Shown here: positions 51,234-59,192 of the stretch, in pieces
Layout: each line of letters begins with the position of its first letter
How positions within the stretch are numbered: the first letter of the stretch is position 1
Source of the DNA: JAWXBA01 sp048499805
Lineage (GTDB): Bacteria; Gemmatimonadota; Gemmatimonadetes; Gemmatimonadales; GWC2-71-9
NCBI GenBank assembly: GCA_048499805.1
Contig: JASNZF010000006.1
Location: 186,001-250,000, forward strand
Reading direction: 5' to 3'
DNA length: 64,000 nucleotides
The notes under the pieces: model-generated
The model's database searches: none
Told to the model about the DNA's origin: nothing
The model's input: only the letters and a program-made list of their open reading frames with translations
Program-made: the position numbers and the translations under genes

Positions 51234-52075
51234 GCGCTCCAACGGTCGACCTCCACCTCCATTCCACGGCCTCCGACGGCGCCCACGAGCCGGCGGAGGT
51301 CGTTCGGCGTGTGGCGGCGGCCGGCGTCGCAGTGATGGCCCTGACCGACCACGACACGGTGGCGGGTGTGCCGGAGGCGGTCGCGGAAGGGGAACGGGTC
51401 GGGCTCCGGGTGGTGGCCGGCTGCGAGTTCTCCGTGGCCGCCCCCTGGGGGGAAATGCACCTCCTGGGCTATTTCCTGCCGACCGGCAACCCGGAGCTGG
51501 AGGCGTTCCTGGTCGGCTGCCGGAACCACCGCCTGACCCGGGCGGGCAGGATCGTCACCGCGCTGCAGGCCTGGGGCGTGGACATCACCCTGGATGAGGT
51601 GGTGGAGGAGGCCGGCGGTGGTGCGATCGGCCGGCCCCACGTGGCGCGGGTCCTGGTGCGGCACGGGACCGTGGAGTCGCTCGACGAGGCGTTCAACATG
51701 TACCTCGGGCGGGGTCGCCCGGCCTACCAGGACAAGGTCCTCCCCCCGCTCGCCGAGGTGGCTGCCCTGGTCCACCGCCACGGCGGGCTCGTCTCGGCGG
51801 CGCACCTCCGGGATCGCGCCTCCCGGAGCACCCTCCAGGCCTTCCAGGAGCAGGGGCTCGACGGCGTCGAGGTCCGCCATCCCAGCCACCCGCCCGACCT
51901 CAAGCCGCGGCTCGAGACGCTGGCCGCCCGCCTGGGACTCCTCCCCACCGGTGGCAGCGATTGGCACGGCGGGGCCGGTGCCGACAATGCCCGCAGCTTC
52001 CCCGGATCCGAGGCGGTGCCGATGGCCTGGCTCGAGGCGATGGAGGCCCGGCGCACGGAGCAGGCCGGACGGTGA
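51230..52075 (+). CDS. PHP-domain phosphoesterase, apparent CTG start
   Basis: A 281-residue PHP-superfamily metal phosphoesterase. The first metal motif VDLHLHSTASDG lies upstream of the first conventional start (GTG 51311), followed by MALTDHDTVAGV, GCEFSV, HLLGYF, and C-terminal GGSDWHGG. Because the HLH motif is essential, translation must begin earlier. The only candidate after the upstream in-frame stop is CTG at 51230, which overlaps the previous stop as CTGA like the ATGA/GTGA couplings elsewhere. Relatives such as YciV/RNase AM act on 3',5'-nucleoside bisphosphates or short RNA ends. Confidence 0.83.
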   Translation: MSAPTVDLHLHSTASDGAHEPAEVVRRVAAAGVAVMALTDHDTVAGVPEAVAEGERVGLRVVAGCEFSVAAPWGEMHLLGYFLPTGNPELEAFLVGCRNHRLTRAGRIVTALQAWGVDITLDEVVEEAGGGAIGRPHVARVLVRHGTVESLDEAFNMYLGRGRPAYQDKVLPPLAEVAALVHRHGGLVSAAHLRDRASRSTLQAFQEQGLDGVEVRHPSHPPDLKPRLETLAARLGLLPTGGSDWHGGAGADNARSFPGSEAVPMAWLEAMEARRTEQAGR

Positions 52076-52830
52076 TCCCCGCACTGCGCGACATCGCCGT
52101 GATCGGCGGGGGCTGCTACGGGACGTTCTATGCGGGACAGCTGGCCCAGGCCCGGGACCGGGGGCGGCTCGACTATCGCCGGGTGCTCGTGATCGACCAT
52201 GACTCCTCCTGCCAGGCCGCGACCGCGCTGCCGGCGCGCGCCGATCGCGAGCTGGTCGTGGCGGAATGGGACGACTTCCTCGACCGGTTCCTCGCCGGGC
52301 CCGCCACCCCGGACCACCCCGACGACGCGATCGTCCCCTCGCCGCTGATGCCCCACCTGATGGGGGCGTGGCTCGAGCGTGCGGCACGCGTCCGGTGGCC
52401 CAGTCGGCCGCTCGCGATGCGGCCCCTCCCCGCCGCGGTGGGCACGCCCTACGAGTCGAGCGGGCCCGACGGCACGCGCTACCTCTCCTTCGCCGACTGG
52501 ATCTGTCCGGTGCACTGCATCGAGCCGCTGACCTGCCCGGTCATCCGGGGGCCGAGGACCTGGGAACTTTCCGACACCCTCACGGCGTTCGTGGAGGACC
52601 AGGGGATGGCCGGACCGGCTATTTTCCTGTGTCGGCACCAGGCCTTCGGGGTGGGGATGTTCTTCGGCGCCGAGGCCCGCGCCGCCCGCCGGATGCTGGA
52701 GAAGGCTGGCGCCCATGCCGGCGAGGTGTCGTTCGTGATGGGAACCGTTTCCCGGTGCCATGGAGCCGTCTCCGTGCTGCACCTGGGTCCACATGGCAGC
52801 GAGGGAGCAGGGGATGAGCAACGCATTTGA
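52072..52830 (+). CDS. Rossmann-fold protein with a Cys cluster, function unknown
   Basis: A 252-residue protein starting with an NAD(P)/FAD-type loop (DIAVIGGGCYGTFYAGQL) and VLVIDHDSSCQAATALP. Midway it has DWICPVHCIEPLTCPVIRGPR, a Cys-x3-Cys-x5-Cys cluster that could hold a metal or Fe-S cluster, plus Cys in IFLCRHQAFG and VSRCHG. I do not recognise a family. The GTG start overlaps the PHP gene (GTGA) and the end overlaps trxB by 17 nt, so it is likely expressed with a thioredoxin reductase-like flavoenzyme; a redox role is inferred. Confidence 0.6.
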   Translation: MIPALRDIAVIGGGCYGTFYAGQLAQARDRGRLDYRRVLVIDHDSSCQAATALPARADRELVVAEWDDFLDRFLAGPATPDHPDDAIVPSPLMPHLMGAWLERAARVRWPSRPLAMRPLPAAVGTPYESSGPDGTRYLSFADWICPVHCIEPLTCPVIRGPRTWELSDTLTAFVEDQGMAGPAIFLCRHQAFGVGMFFGAEARAARRMLEKAGAHAGEVSFVMGTVSRCHGAVSVLHLGPHGSEGAGDEQRI

Positions 52831-53758
52831 CGTGATCATCATCGGGGGAGGGCCCGCCGGCCTGTGCGCGGCGATGTACGCCGGGCGGGGCATGCTCAAC
52901 GCCGTGCTCCTCGAGCGCGGCGTGACCGGCGGCGAACTGCTCAACACCGAGAAGATCGAGGACTATCCGGGCTTCCTCAGCATCCTCGGACCCGAGCTCG
53001 CCCAGAAGATGACCGAGCATGCCGAGGCCTTCGGCGCCGACATCCGCCAGGTGGAAGTGGAGGGGGTGCGCCGGGATCCGGATGGGAGCTTCACGGTCAC
53101 GGCCGTGGACGGGACCACCTTCCACGCCCCGACCGTCATCCTCACCGCCGGCGGCACACCCACCAAGCTGGGCGTGCCCGGCGAACTGGAGTATGCGGGG
53201 CGCGGTGTCTCCTACTGCGCGGTGTGCGACGGCGCCTTCTTCAAGGGCGACACCATTGCCGTGATCGGCGGCGGCGACGCCGCGGTGGAGGAGGCCGACT
53301 ACCTGACCCGCTACGCCGCCAAGGTCTACGTCGTGCACCGCCGCAACGAGTTCCGGGCCTCGAAGCTGCTCCAGGAACGGCTCTTCAAGAACCCCAAGAT
53401 CGAGGTGATCTGGGACCACGAGGTCCTCGAGATGCGTGGCGGGCCGGCCGGCCTGCAGGATCTCCGGCTGCGGCACGCGACCACCGGCGAGGAGCGGATC
53501 CTCGAGGTGACCGGTGCCTTCGTGTTCATCGGGTTCAAGCCCAACTCGGGGTTGATCAAGGAGCACTTCGCGCATGATGCGAGCGGCTACATCATCACCG
53601 ACGACCGGATGATGACCTCGATCCCCGGCCTGTTCGCCGCAGGCGACCTCCGGGTGCAGCTTACCCGGCAGGTCACCACCGCGGTCGGCGATGCCACCAC
53701 CGCCGCCATCGCGGTCGAGAAGTACCTCACCGAGCGGAAGGCGGCCGTGGGTGGGTGA
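52814..53758 (+). CDS. trxB: Thioredoxin reductase
   Basis: A 314-residue FAD/NADPH enzyme. It has FAD motif DVIIIGGGPAGLCAAMYAGR, the redox-active pair C135-A-V-C138 in SYCAVCDGAFFKG, NADPH loop IAVIGGGDAAVEEADYL, HRRNEFRA, and the C-terminal GLFAAGDLRVQLTRQVTTAVGDA. It reduces thioredoxin, and with the peroxiredoxin in the window could support peroxide defence. The start at 52814 overlaps the previous gene by 17 nt and the MBL gene overlaps its end by 8 nt. Confidence 0.95.
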   Translation: MSNAFDVIIIGGGPAGLCAAMYAGRGMLNAVLLERGVTGGELLNTEKIEDYPGFLSILGPELAQKMTEHAEAFGADIRQVEVEGVRRDPDGSFTVTAVDGTTFHAPTVILTAGGTPTKLGVPGELEYAGRGVSYCAVCDGAFFKGDTIAVIGGGDAAVEEADYLTRYAAKVYVVHRRNEFRASKLLQERLFKNPKIEVIWDHEVLEMRGGPAGLQDLRLRHATTGEERILEVTGAFVFIGFKPNSGLIKEHFAHDASGYIITDDRMMTSIPGLFAAGDLRVQLTRQVTTAVGDATTAAIAVEKYLTERKAAVGG

Positions 53759-54383
53759 GCTGGCGGTCGTGGGCATCCCCAACGGGAGCTTCGACCAGAA
53801 CTGCTGGCTCCTGGCCGACCCGGCCAGCCGCGCCGCCGTCATGGTGGACCCCGGGGAGGAGTCGGGCCGGTTCCTGGCGGAGCTGCGGCGCCGGGAGTGG
53901 ACCCTCACCGACATCTGGCTCACCCACGCCCACATCGACCACATCCTCGGCGTGACCGACGTGCACGCCGCCACCGGGGTGCCGATCCACCTCCACGCCG
54001 GCGACCGGTCCCTCTACGAGAACCTGCCGCAGCAGGCGCAGTGGTTCGGCCTCCGCGCCGGCACGCCCCCGCCGGTGACCCACTGGCTCTCCGAGGGACA
54101 GGTCCTGACGGTCGGTCCGCACCGGTTCACCGTCCGGCATGTGCCGGGGCACGCACCCGGACACGTGGCGTTCGTGGCGCCGGGCCTCATTGTCGGTGGG
54201 GATGTGCTCTTTGCCGGCTCGATCGGGCGGACCGACCTCCCCGGGGGGAACATGGCGGAACTCGAGGCGTCGATCCGCAGGGTGTTCTACGTGCTGCCCG
54301 ATGAGACGAGGGTGTTGACCGGCCACGGCCCGGAGACGACCATCGGCGCCGAGCGGAAGTCGAATCCGTTCGTGCGCGGCTGA
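53751..54383 (+). CDS. Metallo-beta-lactamase-fold hydrolase, glyoxalase II-like
   Basis: A 210-residue MBL-fold protein with zinc motif LTHAHIDHILGV, HVPGHAPGHVAFV, GGDVLFAGSIGRTDLPGG and GHGPETTIG. The pattern matches the YcbL/glyoxalase II subgroup that hydrolyses thioesters. It starts at GTG 53751, inside the last codons of trxB. It is the last gene of the PHP-Rossmann-TrxB-MBL operon; the convergent cupin gene lies beyond an octamer array. Confidence 0.9.
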   Translation: MGELAVVGIPNGSFDQNCWLLADPASRAAVMVDPGEESGRFLAELRRREWTLTDIWLTHAHIDHILGVTDVHAATGVPIHLHAGDRSLYENLPQQAQWFGLRAGTPPPVTHWLSEGQVLTVGPHRFTVRHVPGHAPGHVAFVAPGLIVGGDVLFAGSIGRTDLPGGNMAELEASIRRVFYVLPDETRVLTGHGPETTIGAERKSNPFVRG

Positions 54384-54397
54384 TCCTACATTCTGCC

Positions 54398-54453
54398 CTG
54401 ACCCCCTGACCCCCTGACCCCCTGACCCCCTGACCCGCCGACCCTCTGACCCG
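54398..54453. repeat. Tandem octamer array CTGACCCC with CTGACCCG/CCGACCCT variants (seven units)
   Basis: Four perfect CTGACCCC units (54398-54429), then CTGACCCG, CCGACCCT and CTGACCCG. It sits between convergent genes, reaching within 4 nt of the cupin stop; G-rich on the cupin sense strand. A TACATT (54387-54392) precedes it, as before the arrays at 9507 and 14014. Confidence 0.95.
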
Positions 54454-54456
54454 CCG

Positions 54457-54777
54457 TCAGGGCGGTGGCGCCATCCCGATCACCATCACCGTCCGCTCGA
54501 GTGCCTCCTCCACGCCGTGGGGCACATCGGCCGGGGCCCAGGCCACCTCGCCGGGTCCCATCTCCCGCGTTTCGTCTCCAACCGTGATTCTCGCCTTTCC
54601 GCTCACGACAAGGTAAAATTTGTCGGCTCCGGCGTGTACGTGGATCCGCTGCGACTGGCCCGGCTCGAAGCAGTTGAGACCCACGAACAGCGCCGTGCCA
54701 CGGAACAGGTCGGCCTTGGTGGCCTTCGCGGCAGAGAAACCAGCATGCGCACTGATCGACTTGAAGTGGTCGTGCAT
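54457..54777 (-). CDS. Cupin-domain protein
   Basis: A 106-residue single-domain cupin. Motif 1 has HVHAGADKFYLVVSG, where the usual metal-binding Glu after the HxH is replaced by Lys; motif 2 has GEVAWAPADVPHGVEEA. Small cupins of this type bind a metal or act as isomerases and sugar or regulatory proteins; function unknown. It converges with the MBL gene and is divergent from aspartase. Confidence 0.8.
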   Translation of the reverse strand: MHDHFKSISAHAGFSAAKATKADLFRGTALFVGLNCFEPGQSQRIHVHAGADKFYLVVSGKARITVGDETREMGPGEVAWAPADVPHGVEEALERTVMVIGMAPPP

Positions 54778-54809
54778 TCGTTGCCCCGATTCGGATGTGA
54801 GTTTCCGGG

Positions 54810-54862
54810 CCCCTAGCCCCTAGCCCCTAGCCCCTAGCCCCTAGCCCCCAGTCCCCAGTCCC
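54810..54862. repeat. Tandem CCCCTAG heptamers (five perfect) plus CCCCCAGT variants
   Basis: Units start at 54810, 54817, 54824, 54831 and 54838, followed by degenerate ones. It lies between divergent cupin and aspartase starts, pyrimidine-rich on the aspartase sense strand, ending 15 nt before its ATG. Confidence 0.95.
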
Positions 54863-54876
54863 AGGCGCCTTTACCA

Positions 54877-56298
54877 ATGTCCAACACTCGCACCGAACGC
54901 GATCCCCTCGGCGAAAAGCCCGTTCCGGCCGATGCCCTCTATGGCATCCAGACGCTGCGCGCCGCCGAGAACTTCCCGATCTCCGGCCTTCGCCCGCTGG
55001 CCCACTTCGTGGACGCCGTGGTCTGGATCAAGCGCAGCGCCGCCCTGGTCCACAAGCGGACCGGTCGCCTCGAGTCGCACCTGGCCGATGCCATCGTCCG
55101 CGCGGCCGACGAGGTGCTGGGCGGCCTGCACCGCGACCAGTTCATCGTCGATCCGTACCAGGCCGGCGCCGGGACCAGCCACAACATGAACGCCAACGAG
55201 GTGCTTGCCAACCGGGCCAACCAGATCCTGGGCCACCCGCTGGGCGGCTACGCGCCGATCCATCCCAACGACCACGTCAACATGGCGCAGAGCACCAACG
55301 ACGTGATCCCCACCGCCATGCGCCTCGCGGCCCTGGCCGCCCTGCCGGCGCTGCTCGATGCGATGCAGGGCCTGGCCGAGTCGTTCCTGGCCAAGGGCCG
55401 GGAATTCGACGACATCATGAAGTCGGGACGGACCCACCTCCAGGACGCGACCCCGATCCGGCTGGGCCAGGAGTTCACGGCCTACGGCCGCACCATCGCC
55501 CGCCACAAGGTGAAACTTACCGAGGCCGCCGAGTGGCTCCGGGTCATGAACATTGGCGGGACGGCGGTCGGGACCGGGCTCAACGCCGAGGCGGAGTATC
55601 CGGCGCTGATGGTGAAGGAACTCCGGACCATCTCGGGGCTCGATCTCCACGAGGCCCAGGACCGGATTCAGCTGATGCAGTCGATGGGCGACATCGCCAC
55701 CTTCAGCGGCGCCGTGCGGGCCTACACGCTGGACCTCAACAAGATCGCCAACGACATCCGCCTGATGGCCTCGGGGCCGCGCACCGGCCTGGCGGAGATC
55801 ATCCTGCCAGCGGTCCAGCCGGGGTCGAGCATCATGCCCGGGAAGGTGAACCCGTCCATCGCAGAGATGGTGAACCAGGTCTGCTACCAGGTGATCGGGC
55901 TCGACACCACCGTCGCGATGGCGGCGGAGGCGGGGCAGCTCGAGCTCAACGTGATGATGCCGGTCATCACCCACAACATCGTCTTCGCCGAGCAGATCCT
56001 GGCCAACGCCTCGCGCACCTTCGACGAGCGCTGTGTCCGCGGCATCGAGGCCGACGCGGCGATGTGCGGTTACTGGCTGGAGCGCAGTCCGGCCCTGGTG
56101 ACGGCGCTGGCGCCGAAGATCGGCTATGCCGAGTCGGCCAAGCTGGCCAAGGAGGCCATCGCCACCGGGCTCACCGTCAAGCAGCTGGTGACCGAGCGGA
56201 AGATCCTCGAGGGCGAGGAACTCGAAACCATCCTGGACCTCCGGGCCATGACCGAACTCGGCGTGCCGGGCGGGAAGGGCCTGCCAGGCGGCGGATGA
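54877..56298 (+). CDS. aspA: Aspartate ammonia-lyase
   Basis: A 473-residue member of the class II fumarase/aspartase superfamily. DPLGEKPVPADALYGIQTLRA and GTSHNMNANEVLANRA favour aspartase over fumarase, whose motif is GTQSNMNxNEV. The catalytic Ser loop is GSSIMPGKVNPSIAEMVNQV and SGRTHLQDATPIRLGQEF also fits. It interconverts aspartate with fumarate and ammonia. No Shine-Dalgarno is obvious; a C-rich array ends 15 nt upstream. The stop overlaps the MFS transporter start (ATGA), suggesting the two handle the same dicarboxylate or amino acid. Confidence 0.92.
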   Translation: MSNTRTERDPLGEKPVPADALYGIQTLRAAENFPISGLRPLAHFVDAVVWIKRSAALVHKRTGRLESHLADAIVRAADEVLGGLHRDQFIVDPYQAGAGTSHNMNANEVLANRANQILGHPLGGYAPIHPNDHVNMAQSTNDVIPTAMRLAALAALPALLDAMQGLAESFLAKGREFDDIMKSGRTHLQDATPIRLGQEFTAYGRTIARHKVKLTEAAEWLRVMNIGGTAVGTGLNAEAEYPALMVKELRTISGLDLHEAQDRIQLMQSMGDIATFSGAVRAYTLDLNKIANDIRLMASGPRTGLAEIILPAVQPGSSIMPGKVNPSIAEMVNQVCYQVIGLDTTVAMAAEAGQLELNVMMPVITHNIVFAEQILANASRTFDERCVRGIEADAAMCGYWLERSPALVTALAPKIGYAESAKLAKEAIATGLTVKQLVTERKILEGEELETILDLRAMTELGVPGGKGLPGGG

Positions 56299-57503
56299 CC
56301 GCTGACGCTGGCCGGTGGCGGGCCCTGGCACTCCTGGCGCTGGCCCAGCTGCTGGGCATGTCGCCATGGATGGCGGGGACCGCCTTGGCCCCCACGCTCA
56401 CCGAGGCGTGGGGGCTTTCCGCATCCCAGGTCGGCTGGCTCACCTCCGCCGTGCAGCTCGGGTTCGTGTCGGGCACCTTGGGCGCCGCGCTCCTCAACCT
56501 GCCCGATACCCTTCCGAGTCGATGGTACCTGGCCGGCGCGGCAATCCTGGCCGCCCTCTCCAATGCGGTGCTGGGGGTGAGCGACAGCTACGCCGTCGGG
56601 CTTGCCTCCCGGTTCTTGACCGGCCTCTGCCTGGCCGGCGTCTATCCCCCCGCCATGAAGATGGCCGCCACCTGGTTCAAGTCGGGGCGGGGGCTGGCGA
56701 TCGGCACGGTGGTTGGCGCGCTGACGATCGGCAAGGCGCTGCCATACCTGGTGGAGGCACTGGGTGGCGTGGGGAGGGGATTCGTGGTCTGGTCCACCAG
56801 TGCTGCGGCCCTGGCCGCGGCCCTGCTCATCGCGCTCGGATATCGGGACGGTCCCCATGCCTTCCCCCGCCGCCCCTTCTCCTGGGGGCTCGTGGCCACC
56901 GTGGCCCGGGTCCGCGAGGCGCGGCTGATCACCGGTGGATATCTGGGCCACATGTGGGAGCTCTACGCCTTCTGGGCCTGGATCCCGGCGTTCCTTGCTG
57001 CGAGTCTGGCTGAGGCCGGGGCCGGAAGTCCCATTCCCCATTCCCCATTCCCCATTCCCCTGCTCTCCTTCGCCATCATCGCCACCGGCGCCCTCGGCTG
57101 CCTCCTCGGTGGCTGGGCTGCGGATCGCTACGGACGGGCCCGGGTGGTCAACTGGGCCATGGCGGTGAGCGGGAGCTGCTGCCTCCTGGCGGGCTTCCTG
57201 TTCGGGGCCTCGCTCTGGATCCTGCTGCCGTTCCTCCTGGTGTGGAGCGTGGCAGTGATCGCCGACTCGGCCCAGTTCAGCGCGCTGCTGACGGAGGGGG
57301 TGCCTCCCCACGCCGTGGGGACGGCGCTGACGCTGCAGGTGTCACTGGGGTTCCTGCTGACGATGGCCAGCATCCAGCTGATACCGGCGCTGGTGGGGGT
57401 GTTCGGATGGCGATGGGGCTTTGCGGTGCTCGCACTGGGGCCCGCGATGGGGATTGCGGCGATCCGGAAGATCGGGAGTGCCGCCAGCCCCCGCTCGACC
57501 TGA
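56295..57503 (+). CDS. Major facilitator superfamily transporter with in-frame repeat insertion
   Basis: A 402-residue MFS protein with about 12 helices; MSPWMAGTALAPTLTEAWGLSASQVGWLTSAVQLGF opens helices 1-2 and GWAADRYGRARVVNW is the central-loop signature. Residues ~246-256 (PIPHSPFPIP) are encoded by four-plus tandem CCCATTC heptamers (57030-57060) at the junction before helix 7. This insertion keeps the frame and probably lies in a loop. Coupling to aspA by ATGA suggests aspartate, fumarate or a related substrate, which is inference. Confidence 0.87.
   Translation: MTADAGRWRALALLALAQLLGMSPWMAGTALAPTLTEAWGLSASQVGWLTSAVQLGFVSGTLGAALLNLPDTLPSRWYLAGAAILAALSNAVLGVSDSYAVGLASRFLTGLCLAGVYPPAMKMAATWFKSGRGLAIGTVVGALTIGKALPYLVEALGGVGRGFVVWSTSAAALAAALLIALGYRDGPHAFPRRPFSWGLVATVARVREARLITGGYLGHMWELYAFWAWIPAFLAASLAEAGAGSPIPHSPFPIPLLSFAIIATGALGCLLGGWAADRYGRARVVNWAMAVSGSCCLLAGFLFGASLWILLPFLLVWSVAVIADSAQFSALLTEGVPPHAVGTALTLQVSLGFLLTMASIQLIPALVGVFGWRWGFAVLALGPAMGIAAIRKIGSAASPRST
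57030..57060. repeat. CCCATTC heptamer array inside the MFS coding region
   Basis: Four perfect 7-bp units and a partial fifth. Because 7 is not a multiple of 3, gain or loss of one unit would shift the frame and break the transporter, so the locus could behave as a phase-variable switch. Confidence 0.95.
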
Positions 57504-57570
57504 GGGTGCTCCTCGGGGGGCCGTCGGGGGCCCGACCGGCGCCATGCCCGGCCCGCGCCTCACCCTAGAC

Positions 57571-58644
57571 TCACCGCCCCGGTTCCTTCCCCAGGAACTG
57601 CCACTTCAACAGGCTGAACGCCTCCCGTCGGACCACCTCAAGGGGGCCGGCAAGCCCGACCCGGCAATCGGCATTTTTCTCGTGCACCAGGGTGGGCACG
57701 ATCTCGGTGTAGGTCACCTCGCAGCTCGCGGAGACCAGCCCGCCCCGGGCATTTCTCGGGACCTTGGTCAACGCCGCCCGCGACCGCCAGAGCAGCCCCG
57801 TGCCGGCGTGCAGGAAGATCGATCCCTCCCAGTCGGTGCTCCCGATCCGCTCGGCCGGGGCAAAGTCGATCCGGATCACCCGAACCGAATCGAGAACTTC
57901 CTCGCCACGGACCCAGAGACAGTGGTTGTCGCGGAACTCCTTCTTGGCGATGTCCGATGTCAGGAAGTACTGGATCACCGCCGGCCGGCCCGCCCGGGCA
58001 ACCATCACGCGGCCCCGCCGGTAGCCTTCGGTCTCCTCGCTCCGGCTCGTCAGGGTGTCCCAGCGAAACCAGAGGGCGCTGTCCTGGGCGGTGAAACCGG
58101 CCCGGAGCACCTCGAAGCTGCTCACCAGCGGGTATTCCCTGGCCATGGCCAGGAGCCGCTCCCCGTTGGTCACCGCCTGGTCCAAGATCGCCTGCGCCTC
58201 GACGGAATGTTCCTGTTTCCGGGGATCGAGGCAGACGGTCGCCGTCACGATCACCTCCGGCAACACCAGGGCCTGGCGCCTGACTTCAATCACCAGCGGA
58301 GCCGGGGAGGGAGCAAAGTCCTCCCGGACCACCCGGAGCAGCAGGGTCAGTGGTGCATAGCCGATCTGCCGCACCTGCAGGCTGTGTTCACCCGGATCGA
58401 TCCCCGCCAGGCTGAATCGTCCCGATTCCGAGGTGAAGGCCCGGGCATCCTGTTCGCCGATGAGCACGAGGGCGTATCGCACCGGTTGGCCAGTCTCGAT
58501 GTCGCGGACCAGCCCGGTCACCATTCCCGATTGCAGGCGCGCGCTGACCTGGGCTGCGGCCGGTCGGGCGCCACCCAACAGGACCGCCAGGGCCAGAATC
58601 CCGGCCAATCTTGTCCCACATCGGGCACCGGTGCCATATTCCAT
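57571..58644 (-). CDS. Secreted carboxypeptidase-regulatory-like domain protein
   Basis: A 357-residue exported protein with a signal peptide (LAGILALAVLLGGARPAAAQ) and a CarboxypepD-reg-like domain (GMVTGLVRDIETGQPVRYALVLIGE...SGRFSLAGIDPGEHSLQVRQIGYAPL). A ~200-residue C-terminal part has no known motif but contains several Cys (VCLDPRK, NHCLWV, SCEVTY, DCRVG). Gemmatimonadota-type genomes carry many such proteins. The start at 58644 is adjacent to the divergent Rrf2 ATG at 58646; an ATG at 58647 would overlap it. Related to the protein at 22960-23967. Confidence 0.72.
   Translation of the reverse strand: MEYGTGARCGTRLAGILALAVLLGGARPAAAQVSARLQSGMVTGLVRDIETGQPVRYALVLIGEQDARAFTSESGRFSLAGIDPGEHSLQVRQIGYAPLTLLLRVVREDFAPSPAPLVIEVRRQALVLPEVIVTATVCLDPRKQEHSVEAQAILDQAVTNGERLLAMAREYPLVSSFEVLRAGFTAQDSALWFRWDTLTSRSEETEGYRRGRVMVARAGRPAVIQYFLTSDIAKKEFRDNHCLWVRGEEVLDSVRVIRIDFAPAERIGSTDWEGSIFLHAGTGLLWRSRAALTKVPRNARGGLVSASCEVTYTEIVPTLVHEKNADCRVGLAGPLEVVRREAFSLLKWQFLGKEPGR
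58611..58640 (+). promoter_or_regulatory. Putative promoter giving a leaderless Rrf2-gene mRNA
   Basis: TTGTCC (58611-58616), 18-nt spacer, CATATT (58635-58640). The predicted start falls at or next to the ATG at 58646, and no Shine-Dalgarno precedes that ATG. The element lies inside the signal-peptide codons of the divergent gene. Confidence 0.5.
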
Positions 58645-58645
58645 C

Positions 58646-59119
58646 ATGCGGATCACCACCTGGACCGAGTATTCCCTCATCATCTCCATCCACCTGGCGC
58701 GCCGTGGCCAGACCCAGGCGAGCCCGGTCGCGGCCAGGGAACTGGCGGAGACCGAGCGATTGCCGGCCGACTATGTCGAGCAGATCCTCCTCCGGCTGCG
58801 GCGCGCCGGCCTGGTGGAGAGCGTCCGGGGCGCCAAGGGCGGCTACCTGCTGGCCCGGGCCGCCGAGGCGATCAGCGTGCGGGACGTCATGACCGCCTCC
58901 GAGCACCAGACCTTCGAGATGAACTGCGACTCGCACCGCGTGGACGAGGAGCGGTGCAGCCCCGACAGTTCCTGCTCCATCCGCCCGGTCTGGCAGGCCC
59001 TCCAGCGCCGCGTCGACGATCTGCTCAGCAGTGTCACCCTGGCCGACCTCATGCGCGAGGAATCCCAGGTTCAGGAACTGGTGACCCTGACTGGCGCCGG
59101 TGCCGCGTCGGCCCACTGA
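58646..59119 (+). CDS. Rrf2 family transcriptional regulator with three-Cys cluster motif
   Basis: A 157-residue winged-helix regulator. It has EYSLIISIHLARRG, AARELAETERLPADYVEQILLRLRRAGLVESVRGAKGGYLLAR (DNA-binding domain and wing), then C94-x9-C104-x5-C110 (MNCDSH...ERCSPDSSCSIR), the region where IscR/NsrR-type members bind an Fe-S cluster. It probably senses Fe-S status, redox or nitric oxide. A terminator follows. Its target is unknown; the divergent gene shares its promoter region. Confidence 0.9.
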   Translation: MRITTWTEYSLIISIHLARRGQTQASPVAARELAETERLPADYVEQILLRLRRAGLVESVRGAKGGYLLARAAEAISVRDVMTASEHQTFEMNCDSHRVDEERCSPDSSCSIRPVWQALQRRVDDLLSSVTLADLMREESQVQELVTLTGAGAASAH

Positions 59120-59144
59120 TCCCGCGCCCGACCTGGATGATCCC

Positions 59145-59175
59145 GACCCGGCGCAGGCGCCGGGTCGTTTTGTTT
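59145..59175 (+). terminator. Rho-independent terminator after the Rrf2 gene
   Basis: 8-bp GC-rich stem (GACCCGGC/GCCGGGTC, 59145-59152 and 59159-59166) with a 6-nt loop, followed by GTTTTGTTT. This is the most classical intrinsic terminator in the window. Confidence 0.88.
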
Positions 59176-59192
59176 GACTCTCGAGAGATGCC

